Shown: positions 14,670-25,068 of the stretch, one piece after another
How the letters are laid out: each line of letters begins with the position of its first letter
Numbering within the stretch: the stretch's first letter is position 1
Source of the DNA: Epiperipatus broadwayi
Taxonomy: Eukaryota; Onychophora; Udeonychophora; Euonychophora; Peripatidae
Direction: 5' to 3'
NCBI GenBank assembly: GCA_028023455.1
Contig: JAQFVV010012423.1
Location: 1,131,273 to 1,195,272 of the forward strand
DNA: 64,000 nt
Translations under genes and position numbers: made by a program
The notes under the pieces: generated by a model
Databases searched by the model: none
What the model was told of the DNA's origin: nothing
The model's input: the letters and a program-made list of their open reading frames with translations, nothing else

Positions 14670-15683
14670 ATGGCAGTAAAGGGGAAAACTATTTTTTGTA
14701 GTATCAAAGCTAAAAGTAAATTACAAGCTTAGTATCTGCATAAGTATGGCAATTCTAGTGAAATCAGCATCATATTACAATTGTCTGTACTGCTTTTGCC
14801 CTCATTTTATAAACTTATATTGAGCTTATAATAGTTAAATTATATTTTTTAATCAAAAATTTAATAGTCTACTCTCTTAACTCCAGATTCTGGGTAAGAA
14901 GATTAACTATTGGGCCATGAGACTTTTATCCGTAATATTACTACAGTCAAAGATTACTCGAGTATAGTTTTATTGTGAAATCTATAGTAACTTTCTAACT
15001 AGTGCAAATTATTACTTTATTAGTTCAGAATGATTTTTTAATAAATATATATATTATTTTTTATAGGTAAGCTTTTAATCGATTGTAATTAGAAGACAAA
15101 CAACCTCTATAATAATGCAAATAATCTATTGTAAACATTGTAAACATCTTTTATTTTGATTAAAATGCATTCTGATATATATATATATTAGTCATTTTAG
15201 AAAAAATAATTCACCCAATGCAATCTTTTTTTACTATTCTCAAGTTAAAACGATATATATGTTTATTTTAAAAAATCTTTTGGGATTGCAAAGATCTTAC
15301 ACTATAAACTACATAAATCAATTTTATTTTGATGAGAACACAAAACACAGTTGAAAAGAAAATATATTGTAACGTGAAACCTTTTAAACTTTCTTTTAAT
15401 AAATAAAAATGAAAAGGAAAGCAAAAACAAGTTTGTCAATCTGTTTTTGTACGCTGAAAAAAAAAGGTATACTTTTTGTAATAAAGAATCTATTGAAGAC
15501 ATGTTGAAATAATATTTTATTTGTTTCTCTACAATATATATGCGCAATGTATTCTATCACTATGGGGCAATAATCTTCTAACAATTGGTAATATGATTGA
15601 GTAACACGAAAATACTTTTTACTCAATACTGATATCTTCATTTGTTTTCTACTTAGTATTTTATTTAAAAGTAATATAAAGAA
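14670..15683. other. AT-rich stretch, nothing recognised
   Basis: No supported gene. Overlapping minus-strand open frames at 15302-15692 have no domain and biased composition. Confidence 0.45.
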
Positions 15684-15848
15684 TTTGAACACAGACTTTC
15701 AAGCTCAGCTATAATGCTCTGGATTAACTGATGAGTGCTGGTTCAGCACAAAGTACGTTTATTGGAGGTCATATATCTTTTTCACATGTATATTGGTTAT
15801 ATGAGAGGGAGTGGATAGCTGAAGGGAGCTTGAAAGTCTGTGTTCAAA
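15684..15848. mobile_element. 165-bp element with perfect 23-bp inverted repeats and hammerhead-like core
   Basis: Bases 15684-15706 (starting TTTGAACACAGACTTTC) are exactly complementary to 15826-15848. The interior holds a hammerhead-like motif (15724-15765). The segment from that motif through the following 60 bases resembles the centre of the larger inverted-repeat element at 17158-17549, so the two are related. No open frame of note. It is probably non-autonomous. Confidence 0.65.
15724..15765 (+). ncRNA. Hammerhead-ribozyme-like motif, copy 1 (decayed)
   Basis: The order fits a type I hammerhead: TTAA (15724-15727), the core box CTGATGA (15728-15734), a perfect 6-bp hairpin GTGCTG-GTT-CAGCAC (15735-15749), then AAA where GAA is expected, and TTGG at 15762-15765. 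TTAA could pair with TTGG through two A-U and two G-U pairs to make helix I. Helix III is poorly paired in this copy, and core base G12 is A, so it is probably inactive. Compare the better copy at 17365. Confidence 0.45.
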
Positions 15849-17157
15849 TCCCCTATATTATAAATTCAAACTCCAAGTATATAAATTATGTTTGTATTTC
15901 AAAAATATTTTATTTAAACTAACTTAGAAAAGTATGAATTGGTTACTCAGAGAATAAAACAAATAATTGAATGATTTTATTGTTTGGGAGTTTAATACAA
16001 GCTTAAGTTCCAGAAATATTAACAGAACTGGACAGGATTAGTAGATTTTAAGCTCTGAAGTTTGCCATTATACTACTATCCCAAACCATATAGAGCAATA
16101 AGTGTTTAAAACTTAAACCTAATATCTAAACTAAATGTGTTTATAGAGTTAATAGTTTAACCTGATTACAGTCATTTCCTCCCAAAACTATGTTAGACCA
16201 CTTTATTGTTCAGTGCTGCATGAATTTAAATCCTATTTTCAGGCATCTTTAAAGCAGCTCATAGCATTAAAAGTTCACTTTTAACAAAAAAGGAAGCATT
16301 AAAATACGGTGGAAACTTTTAATGACGCCAAAGCTAAAAAGAAAAGCATATTTTCAGAGTTTAATATTTATAGAAATTTATGAAGTTACATTTATTCTTA
16401 AATTGTGTGAAATTCACACCTGCATAAGATATCAAAGAAAAACAAAATTAATGATTCTATGCTAAAACTTCATTTTCAATATAAAAGAAATGGTACATAT
16501 ATGGCAGAAACCATCTCCTGTAGCCTTACCTGGAGTAAATGGTAAAACTAAAGTTTAATAATATTTTTTTTAAGTATTAAAAATAAAATTAATTCCCATG
16601 GTGTAACAAAATATATATGTATAGAAATCTAATTTTTTTTGAACATTTGTTGAAAGAAATTTTGCAGAAAGCTCATGACAATATGAAAAAACGTTAACAT
16701 GGAATTTTTTAATAGTTAAAATAGTCACTGAAATGTTTTTTAACCAACTACTTGTTTTAAATGCTGTCTGTATAAAAAAAATAAAAATATTATTTGGATA
16801 TTTACTTTGATGAAAGATTTTTTTAAATTTATTAAAAATAATAAGTTCATTATTATGTATGCATGGACAATTTTAGAGTGAATAATTACTGAAATTAATT
16901 GAAAGATTAAAAACATCATATGTTTATACTTTGTGTATATAAAATTAGTTTAAATGTAAGTATTGATGTAAGACAGATGTATTACATAAATGCAGTAAAT
17001 AAAATTAGAGAATATCTATTAAAAATAGAAGGAAAAAACATGAAAATTATTATTAAATTCTTTAATTTTGTTAATTGGATTTTTTTGTGCTCTTTTTGAA
17101 TTTAAATTAAGTTTTTTTTTAATAAAATAAAGTAAAATGAAAAAAGTATCTTTCCAT
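15849..17157. other. AT-rich stretch, nothing recognised
   Basis: No coding frame or RNA gene that I can support. Confidence 0.5.
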
Positions 17158-17549
17158 TTAATGAATAATATTTCTGTAGTGCAAATTTCACCACACCACT
17201 CTCATGTAAGATAGGGATTGGTTTCTGTTTGCTTTTAACATCTTGTGGAAGAATGTAATCATAAACACATGACTGAAGATATACGATCTTCAAACGCACA
17301 AGTAATTGGCTATCTATATCTACTGAACAATGATAGAGATATGTGTAAGAGATTGTGGTCTGTGCCAACTGAAGAGTGCTGATTCAGCACAAAATGTGCA
17401 TCTTGGGGATCATAGACATTTTTCATGCCTTTAGATATATATTTAATCATTACAACCTTTCACAACATGTTAAAAGCAGATAGAAAACAGTCCCTATCTT
17501 GCATGGGAGTGGTGTAATGAAAATTACACTCAGAAATATTATTTATTAA
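17158..17549. mobile_element. 392-bp MITE-like element with about 100-bp inverted arms
   Basis: The left arm (17158-17259) and right arm (17449-17549) are inverted copies sharing AATAATATTTCTG, CACACCACTC/CATTACACCACTC and AAGATAGGGA...CTTTTAACAT stretches, with scattered substitutions. The region between the arms carries the hammerhead-like motif at 17365-17406. The minus-strand open frame that covers the left arm is not a gene. The fragment of a Penelope-like element starts about 300 bp downstream. Whether the two were once one unit cannot be told from here. Confidence 0.7.
17365..17406 (+). ncRNA. Hammerhead-ribozyme-like motif, copy 2 (best copy)
   Basis: All elements of a type I hammerhead are in order. 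Helix I 5' strand is CCAA (17365-17368). The core CTGAAGA (17369-17375) matches the CUGANGA consensus. Helix II is GTGCTG-ATT-CAGCAC (17376-17390), with six Watson-Crick pairs. Next comes AAA (17391-17393) where the consensus is GAA. Helix III is ATG-TG-CAT (17394-17401), three pairs. The cleavage-site C is 17402, in an AUC triplet. Helix I 3' strand TTGG (17403-17406) pairs with CCAA. A very short helix III is typical of hammerheads in Penelope-like elements. The sole core defect is G12 to A, just after a C, which suggests CpG decay. Cleavage by this copy is unlikely, but the ancestor was probably active. Confidence 0.6.
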
Positions 17550-17865
17550 GTAGATAATTTCTAGTCTAATGAATGACCAATAAAAATTATTAATATATTT
17601 CCATTTATCTTAAATGATCTGACTTGTAGATAATTTCAAACACATAAAAAACTACATGCATTTGCAGTACTAATTGCATATTAGTACTTTTTAAAAAAAA
17701 TTTATTTATTATTTCACACCAAACTATAACAAAAGAGATTTGTTTTCTTTTTATTTAGACTATTTTTTATTTCCATCTTTAGCACTTTATATAAATTTTA
17801 ATTTATAAATTTTATTAATATTGTCTATAAAAATATACTACCATGTATATATATAGGAAGATAAA
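17550..17865. other. AT-rich spacer
   Basis: Nothing recognised between the MITE and the Penelope-like remnant. A short (TA)n tract lies near 17845-17856. Confidence 0.45.
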
Positions 17866-18726
17866 TTGAAGAATTTCTTTGATGGATTGAATAGTTTAAT
17901 TCTAATATTAAATTTACTATTGAGGAGAGTACATTTGAATTTGTTAAATTAAAATTTTTAGATTTAAGGGTTGATAAAGTTGATAATGTTTTATTTTGTA
18001 GTCATTTCATTAAGAAAAAAAGTTTAAGAAATATAATAAAGTCAGATAGTTACTAACTTTTACTCATAAGAGACATTCTTTATTGAATTTTTGTTATAGG
18101 AATAGAAGGTTTAACAATTTTGTAAGTAACAGTTATATTCAGGGAAGTCTGTTTGCTTCTGACTATATTGAGTTAGGATATAATAATGAATTTATTAGGA
18201 ATATTATATTTAATAAAAGTATCTATAAATCTGTTAATAATAAAGAGTTAAGTGTTAATGAGAATAAAGAGTTTATTTTTTGCCCTATAAGTCATCAATT
18301 AGTAAATCGATTTATACAAATATTTTTTATTGAATGGTATAAAGGTGGTTTAGAAAGTCCTGAATTTAAATTCTTTCCAAATGGTTCAAAACAGTTAATT
18401 GATGGCAAATCTATTCTTGGTGTAGTTTATAAGATTCCTTGCAATTGTCATAAAATTTATATAGGTCAGAGTAAATTAAGTTTTAATGAAAGTGTTAAAG
18501 TTCACAAGAGTAGAGTTAAAAATAAACAAATAATTCAGCTTTGTATTTTCATGAACTGAATATAGGTCATAAAATATTATTTGACAATGCAGGGTTTATC
18601 TTTTATGAAAAAAGTGAATTGAAAATAAGAGTAAAAGAAACTTTGATAGTAAAATATTTTGTATCTGAGGTCATCAATCTCAAAAAGACATCCTTTGATG
18701 TGAAAGAAAGTTGGGTTTTGAAGTGA
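17866..18726 (+). pseudogene. Penelope-like retroelement, C-terminal RT/GIY-YIG remnant
   Basis: From about 17890 the translation resembles the end of a Penelope-type RT (INFTIEEST followed by KLKFLDLRVDKVDNVLF), interrupted by stops near 18053. A longer frame from 18083 ends in a GIY-YIG nuclease start: GVVYKIPCNCHKIYIGQS (around residues 113-130 of that frame), with the Cys-x-Cys and the YIG of the family. Near 18535 the reading frame shifts and continues as YFHELNIGHKILFDNAG through VKESWVLK and a stop at 18726. The RT palm and N-terminus are missing, so this is a 5'-truncated, frameshifted, inactive copy. The complete GIY-YIG nuclease would nick target DNA for retrotransposition. Confidence 0.85.
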
Positions 18727-18751
18727 AATGATGAGAAGGTTATTTTGTTTG

Positions 18752-19842
18752 ATATATATTGTAACCAGATGCATGACCAACCCCACCCTTCATTGGTTTT
18801 ATTTCCTGATGAGCATATTGCAGAAGAAACTATTGATTGACATTCCCCAATGCAGATGTCAACCCACCTACAACATTATTTCCTGTTCATCAGAAGAAGT
18901 AGCACCATAGAGACTGGAAGTATCTAGAAATTTATGTGTTTGGTTTCCCAAATGGTGCCACTAGAATTCCATCTCACTACAACCTTATTTACCATTGTCT
19001 GGTTATGCCAAATATAGCTCAGGGGGCATGAGATTCTTGGGAACAAGATACAATGAATGACTAGTGATGTAAAATAGAATTGAACAATTACATTAATTTT
19101 AAGTAACAACAATTTTATTTAACAACAATTCATTAGCAAGTCCTTCTAATATAGTTCATTATTCATATCCAAGTGAAAACTTATTTTTTAGTTCATATAT
19201 GAGAGGAACTAGAAGTATTTCAGGTAGGTTATTTGAGCAGAAATCCATTTTTTTTGTTCACATGATGAGAAGAAGTCTAAAGATGCATTTCAGCTAGTTA
19301 TACATATATAATTAATATACAAGTATTGATAATCACATTTTGATGCTGATAGAAGCATTTCATGTAGGGATGCAGATAATATATGTGTTCATAATTATAT
19401 TCTGATGTTGATAGAAGCATTTCAGATAGATATACATATACAATTAATATGCAAATGTTTTTAATCATTTATTCCAGATCTGTAGAAGCATTTTAAGCAA
19501 GTACACACACACAATTTATACATAAATGATTTTGACTATTGATTTCAAATCTATAGAAGCATTTCAAGTAGATGTATAAACAATATCAGTATTACAATTA
19601 TTATTCCAGGTTTGTAAAAGCATTTCAGGTTGGTAGACATATCCGGGTCTGTAGAAACATTTTGAGTAGATGTACAGATAATATCAGTATTACAATTATT
19701 ATTATAGGTATGTAAAAGCATTTCAGATAGAGTGATATCCACATTGGGGAATGCCAATCGATAGTTCTTTTCTGCAATATGCTCATCAGGAAATAAAACC
19801 AATGAAGAATGGGTTGGTCATGCATCTGGTTACAATATATAT
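18752..19842. mobile_element. 1.1-kb element with about 110-bp terminal inverted repeats and internal minisatellite
   Basis: The left arm 18752-18861 and right arm 19731-19842 are inverted copies starting ATATATATTGTAACC and running through GATGCATGACCAACCC, TTGGTTTTATTTCCTGATGA and CATTCCCCAATG. It contains no transposase. It begins 25 bp after the stop codon of the Penelope-like fragment, so it may be an independent non-autonomous DNA or foldback element, or a rearranged terminal region of that retroelement. Each arm holds CTGATGAGCATATTGC, reminiscent of a hammerhead core plus hairpin, but I could not complete the fold. Short frames in it are chance. Confidence 0.75.
19211..19735 (+). repeat. 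Minisatellite inside the TIR element
   Basis: A motif near AGAAGCATTTCA recurs about every 60-71 bases: 19211, 19281, 19351, 19413, 19484, 19555, 19616, 19653 and 19713. Neighbouring sequence (for example AATATCAGTATTACAATTA at two places) repeats with it. That gives about nine diverged units between the inverted arms. Internal tandem repeats of this kind are known in several non-autonomous element families. Confidence 0.75.
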
Positions 19843-21332
19843 GGTATGTTTAATTGAATATAACTTAAAAAGATCTACTTGTTTATAGATGAAACCATAA
19901 TTGTGGAAGAATTTTAGTAAAGTTTAATTTTTGGCTAGTATTATATTGTTATATGAATCTTTATTTTATTTTATAAATATTTGTGTATCACTTTCTCTCT
20001 CTGTTCTCTTTCTCTTTCCAATATCTCTGTGTAAACAATTCCCTCATCAATAGATATTTTTTCAATTACTTTGACTTCATTCTCAATGTTTTATTACCAT
20101 GTCATGATAGTAAGGTTACTCCCAAATATAAATGGGTAATTGTTACTGTTCTTTTTTAAAAGTTGAATCCCCAAAATAATTTGACTTCAATAGATATATT
20201 ATAATAATTTCAATCCTTCCTCAAATTTAAATTTATTTTTTAAATTCTGCTTTTCTTTAATAATTAACTTCTTTGAGTCTCTCTTCTCTCTCTCTTGGCT
20301 TACAAAAAAAATTCTATGATTATTTTTATAAAGATATTTTTCATTTTATTGTGGTTTTATAATTATGTGCATTTTAATGATATAAGAACAGCACTGTGTG
20401 GTTTAGAGCAGTTATTGAAGTGGTAGATCTAGAACTCCAAATCTATGGAAAGCAGCTTAATTCTTTTTGTGAATTTTCATATGAACTCTCAAGTAACAAA
20501 TCATTTGATTATCTATTTATTTATATAAAATTCCATTAAAATTGCTAAAATTGAAATGTTAGAAATAAACTGAATTTAAAAGATGACAATGACAATCTAT
20601 TATGGATGATGATCAAGAGTTATCATTTGATCATAGAACTTGTTACCATTTGATCATAGAACTTGTTACCATGTTTACCTATTTTCAGAAAAAAATCTAA
20701 CATGAGTGCCACAAAGCCAACTCCTTTAGCTTTACAATTTTTATGCATTTTCCTGCCATATCAAAAGTAATTTATTATTGTAAATAATTAGAAATTACAT
20801 TAGATAACAACTTTTCATTAGATTGTTTTAACTTTTTGTTTGCTTTCCAATGATATGAAAACATACATGAATAATATATATTAATTTGCTGCATATGTAT
20901 AAATACAAACACATACAATTTCAATGACATGTGGAAGAGATCAAATGAAGACCTCCCATATGACTGTAATCTAATACTAGCTTTTAAGACTACCTAGAAC
21001 TTAAATGTTTACACAAGTTACTATGGAAATCCAGTTTGTTTGTTAAAGACAATCTCTTGTGGAAACTGAAGAGAAATAATAAGTATAAAAGTAAAGATTT
21101 GATTATAAATTTTATTAATCTGGTAAAGAGAGAAAAAAACTTAACTACTCAAACATATATATATATTCAGTGTAAAATTTATAAATTATTAAGTATTGAT
21201 AATAAAATGAAGCTAGACATACAAATTTTAAATTGTTGGCTTACTTGTTAAATTTTCATGTGTTTCTATGTATATATATTCACCATGTCAAATAAGATAA
21301 AAATAACGTAATATATATTAGCATAATATATA
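19843..21332. other. AT-rich stretch with a 23-bp tandem duplication
   Basis: No gene recognised. The unit CATTTGATCATAGAACTTGT... occurs twice head to tail at 20624-20646 and 20647-20669, a recent exact duplication. Confidence 0.55.
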
Positions 21333-21520
21333 TTGTTTGCCTGAAGGTTTGTGATGACGTCATTTTGGTAGCAATTATAGATTACACTATTTTCAGCATA
21401 TAATATATATATATACTAACTCATGCACTATTATTAAGGGTTGAAATAGAATTCGAATATTTTTAGTTATTTAATATTTAATATTAGATGATGGAAATAA
21501 TCCAACATATGTAAAAAGGA
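21333..21520 (+). repeat. Dispersed repeat shared with 42564-42960
   Basis: Two landmarks match the repeat at 42.6-42.9 kb in the same order. TGAAGGTTTGTGATGA (near 21348) matches TGAAGGCTTGTGATGA (near 42578). TTAATATTAGATGATGGAAAT (near 21478) matches the same string near 42911. This copy lacks the tRNA-like middle present in the other one. No coding content. Confidence 0.6.
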
Positions 21521-21723
21521 CTATGATTATGGAGCTGTAAGGGCTCTGAAAGTGCTAAGTCCATAAAATAGAAGCTTACTAATAATAAACTTATAGTTTC
21601 ACCTCAGTTATTAATTTTAGCTTATCAGTAATAATTACTAGCATATTATATATTATTAAAAATTTACTGTAATAAATATTTTATTATGTACATAGCACAG
21701 ACTACATATTATTATAAGTAGGG

Positions 21724-21825
21724 AACAAACCTCTGGTCATACGCCTTGAGAATCAGTTCGAAAAGCATAAGAGTACACTTATGCTTAGAACTTACCTATA
21801 TATAAGCCAACCATTTCTCACCATG
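21724..21825. repeat. Left inverted repeat flanking the RTE locus
   Basis: Reads AAACCTCTGGTCAT, then TCAGTT(C)GAAAAGCATAAG, CTTATGCTTAGAA and CTCACCATG. It is an inverted counterpart of 26610-26738, with a gap of about 25 bases in this arm. The pair brackets the whole RTE locus. It is either a foldback element into which the LINE inserted, or an inverted pair of one repeat. Confidence 0.65.
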
Positions 21826-22258
21826 TTGAAAATGATATAAGAAAGTATAATTGTGAACTAGCAAGGAAAGCTGTAGAAGAGAATAAAAGCTAAAGAGTGT
21901 AAAACAACATTTTGGTATTGGTAGGAAATTTATATCTGCAATAAGAAAAAAAGATGACATTATTATTAAAAAGAGAGATGATATCATGAAATGTGTAGAA
22001 GACTTCTATCAAGAATTATATAGTAATAAAGAACAAGTAGCTCCTTTACCTATTATATCTTCTGAATTGCCCACAATTTTGAATGCGGAAGTGAGACATG
22101 CAATTAAATTTATGAAGAAAGGAAAGGCTCCAGGTAATGATGGAATTATAATTGATATATTAAAAGAAGCAGGTGAAGAAATAGAAATGTTTTTAGCAAA
22201 GTTATATTCCAAATGTCTAAATGATAAAGATGTACCAGATGATTGGAAGAATGCAGTA
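21826..22258 (+). pseudogene. RTE-like LINE, upstream part (linker and start of RT)
   Basis: The first 100 bases give decayed LINE linker-like sequence with stops (VENDIRKYNCELARKAVEEN). An open stretch then reads ISAIRKKDD, DDIMKCVEDFYQELYSNKE and MKKGKAPGNDGIIIDILKEAG, which is the canonical entry into an RTE-type reverse transcriptase domain (KAPGxDGI). It stops abruptly at DDWKNAV (codon GTA ending at 22258), where a 2.8-kb insertion begins. The protein resumes at 25069 in the same frame. No apurinic endonuclease domain lies upstream, so the element is 5'-truncated. Confidence 0.88.
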
Positions 22259-25068
22259 TCGTACCAGTCGAAAAACCCACTATCTAAACTGCAAGTCGGA
22301 TCCAAACTCAGTCGTTCAAACTGAATTCAAACCCAACTCACCAGCTCAGATTAGTAGAAATCTAAATCAATGGCACAGTGCTATGCACCAAGAAACTAGC
22401 TCAATGGTTGGTGAGGATTAGAGATCCCTGAACTGACACTAATATCGGATAATTAATTAACTTAAGATACTTTTTTAAATCGAATCATATGTATATGTTC
22501 GGGTTGCCAACACAGACAGCGAACATTAACATTAAAATAATTATTGAATAAGATAATTAAGAAACTAAGAAACCAAGTGTGTTTAGAAAATATTTAATAA
22601 TAATAGTTTTTGTTTGAATTTTAAACAATGATTATATTAGTTAATTCTAGTCCTTAAACAAAGTTTACAATTATAATAAGAGTGGCAGTCCTTACTATAT
22701 GCCAATGAGTATAACGCAATATTTTGGAATTCTATGTCTATGCTCCCAACAAGAAAATAAAGGCAGATAAAGGTATTCAGTTGTACAAGAAATTATTACT
22801 CTAATTGTATACGAAAGAATGTGAGATTTATTCTCACATTCGCAAATCCATTCATGAAGAGCAAGATACGTATTTAGGGCATAACTTTAATCTTTATTGA
22901 AAAACTTATTTATGAATGAATATGAATTTGTTCGACTTTAATAAAATCAATTCATCACGATTTACGAGCATTAGGGTGGGCTTTACTGGAACTGAGAAGT
23001 AAACAGTACTGACATCTTATGAACTATAAGAAAAAATGAATATGAAAGATGATGGCTAGCCGGTGATTTAAGAAGGAGGGCAGCTTGTGTTTACAAGTCT
23101 TTAATGCCCTATGAGGAGAAGTGAAACACGGGGGAAAACCAGGCCCGGTCATAGCCACGAACCTTTGGTGTTCCAATTATAATATGAGCAAGTGAGGAAG
23201 TGCTTTCTTCCTATGGAATTAAAGTAATAATAATATCACCGAGAACAAGCCTATGAAACAGGAGATGGCTTGCGTCAGTAATGTTCAGAAAAATGATGAC
23301 TTGGTAATCTTCATGGTTAATGAATAAAACCCATTTATAAAGAATGCTGGACGTGATGACCTGATCAAATTAATTAAAGTCAAACGAGCTTTTAAGTAAA
23401 ATTATTTTAAAGGCATTAGAAAATTATATGAATCATGCCCCAAACATCGTGCCCTTCCTGAATATTAATATATAGTAAAAACCAATTTGAATTAGAATGT
23501 ATTTAGCTGATTCTTTTATCGACCCTTTTTCAAAAACATTTTAGATTATACGTGAATAAATAAATATTGTTGAATACGAGAGAAAACATTTTAACATTAT
23601 GTGGATATATAAACATTTGTAAATTAGATAGGAGCTGGGGCATAGATTAGAAATGTAGCTAATAATTTATTATTAGCCAATTATAAAAATAACAAACATT
23701 TAATAATTTCTTTCGACTTGACTCGATGATTAATAGAACTGTATGAATTTAGTTCTAATGGGCGAGAATTATTATCAGATTTAATATTATATTATTTGCA
23801 AGAGGCAAATAGAATAAAGAAGCTCATTGAGTTGAAGGATTATTGGCATATAATTAAAAATAAACAACATTAATAAATCACATGATAAATATATATAATA
23901 TAGTAAATGAACCACCAAGTAAGAAAGGAGAAAGTTAAATTTAAAGACTAGAGATTGAGAGAATTTATATAATTTGAAATAGCATAAATTAATGTAAGTT
24001 TTACACAGAGATTATTACATTAAAGAATGAAAAGAGCTCTTAAAGGGAGTGTAAAGTAAAGTTTGGAAACTGGCCAGAAAGTTTAAGGTTCATTATGGAA
24101 ATATATTACCCATTTCTTCCGGGGCTTGTTCCCTTAGTTTACACGTCCGGGTGAGGAAAACATAGGCATGCATTTGGTCAATTACTTGAACAGTATTTTA
24201 ATGGATTTTCATGATTTTAGCAGCATTATTGGTCCGGAAAGGATTTAGCAGCTTCATTGAAGACCTTCAGGGGACTTCAGGAACCGCAGCCAGATTCCTG
24301 ATGTTTTAGCCCTTCACCATGATTGAAACACTATTTAAATTTATGATTTTTAAATGCATAGAGTTCACTGCACTTCTCTACAACAAAGATGGCTTTTTCT
24401 TTTTTAAACTTTTCCGAGCTATATATACTGTATTTGATGCCTTTGGCTAGCACTTCTTTCATTATCAATGTTACAAAATTTACTGATTGTTGTTAGATAC
24501 ATTCCTTCAATAAGGCTTTCAAACTCATTAACTTGAATTCATTTTCTAATTAGAAAATGAATTCTTAACATCAGAAAATGATTTTAATTAGGAAATCCTT
24601 ACATTTTAAAATACTTATCTTTTTTTCTAGTTAATAAACTTTACCTATTGTTTTTGGAAAGGGAAAATCTGAAAGCTTATCGAAAGAATGTAGCTTTTAA
24701 TCAATAAAACTTTAACAAATTATTTAAAAATAAAATCAAGCATTCCCAACGCAATGAAACTTATGAACAATTATATATATTTAAATATTTACAAATATAT
24801 ACACACAATTCACGCAGTTATAATATATATATAAATTCATGAATAATTTTATCATGAATTTATTAATAGCATTAATTAATTTAAACCTTGAAACAAATTA
24901 ATTTTAATACACATTTATAAAATAAGTTTTTCTTTATGGAAATTAGCGTGGATTGAATGTATAAAGCCCCATTGCATCAGAAATTTAAGGTTAGTACTGG
25001 GGTTTGAAGTGGGCTTATGGCTAGATGTCATGAAGCTAGGATCAAACTCAGATCCGACTGCTTCATTA
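22259..25068. mobile_element. 2.8-kb insertion of unknown class inside the RTE LINE
   Basis: The LINE reading frame breaks between GTA (22256-22258) and TTA (25069-25071), and the flanks join without loss, so this block was inserted into the LINE. Only a TA dinucleotide is duplicated, if anything. The ends are peculiar. AGTCGGATC (22294-22302) occurs inverted at 25051-25059. GGATC(C)AAACTCAG occurs directly at 22298-22311 and 25039-25051. The right side can form the hairpin GGATC-AAACTCA-GATCC 14 bases from the junction. The block has no coding frame I recognise and is locally richer in GC (for example 23050-23180 and 24110-24310) than the surroundings. Insertion between A and T, a 5' TC and a subterminal 3' hairpin recall Helitrons, but the 3' CTRR end is missing. 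Confidence 0.7.

Noticed and set aside
17256-17300. CTGAAGATATACGATCTTC as another hammerhead
   Set aside because: The core box itself is part of a local hairpin, and the remaining core elements are missing.
22259-25068. Typical Helitron
   Set aside because: Despite the 5' TC, the A/T insertion site and a subterminal hairpin, the 3' end lacks CTRR and no Rep/helicase is present. I left it unclassified.
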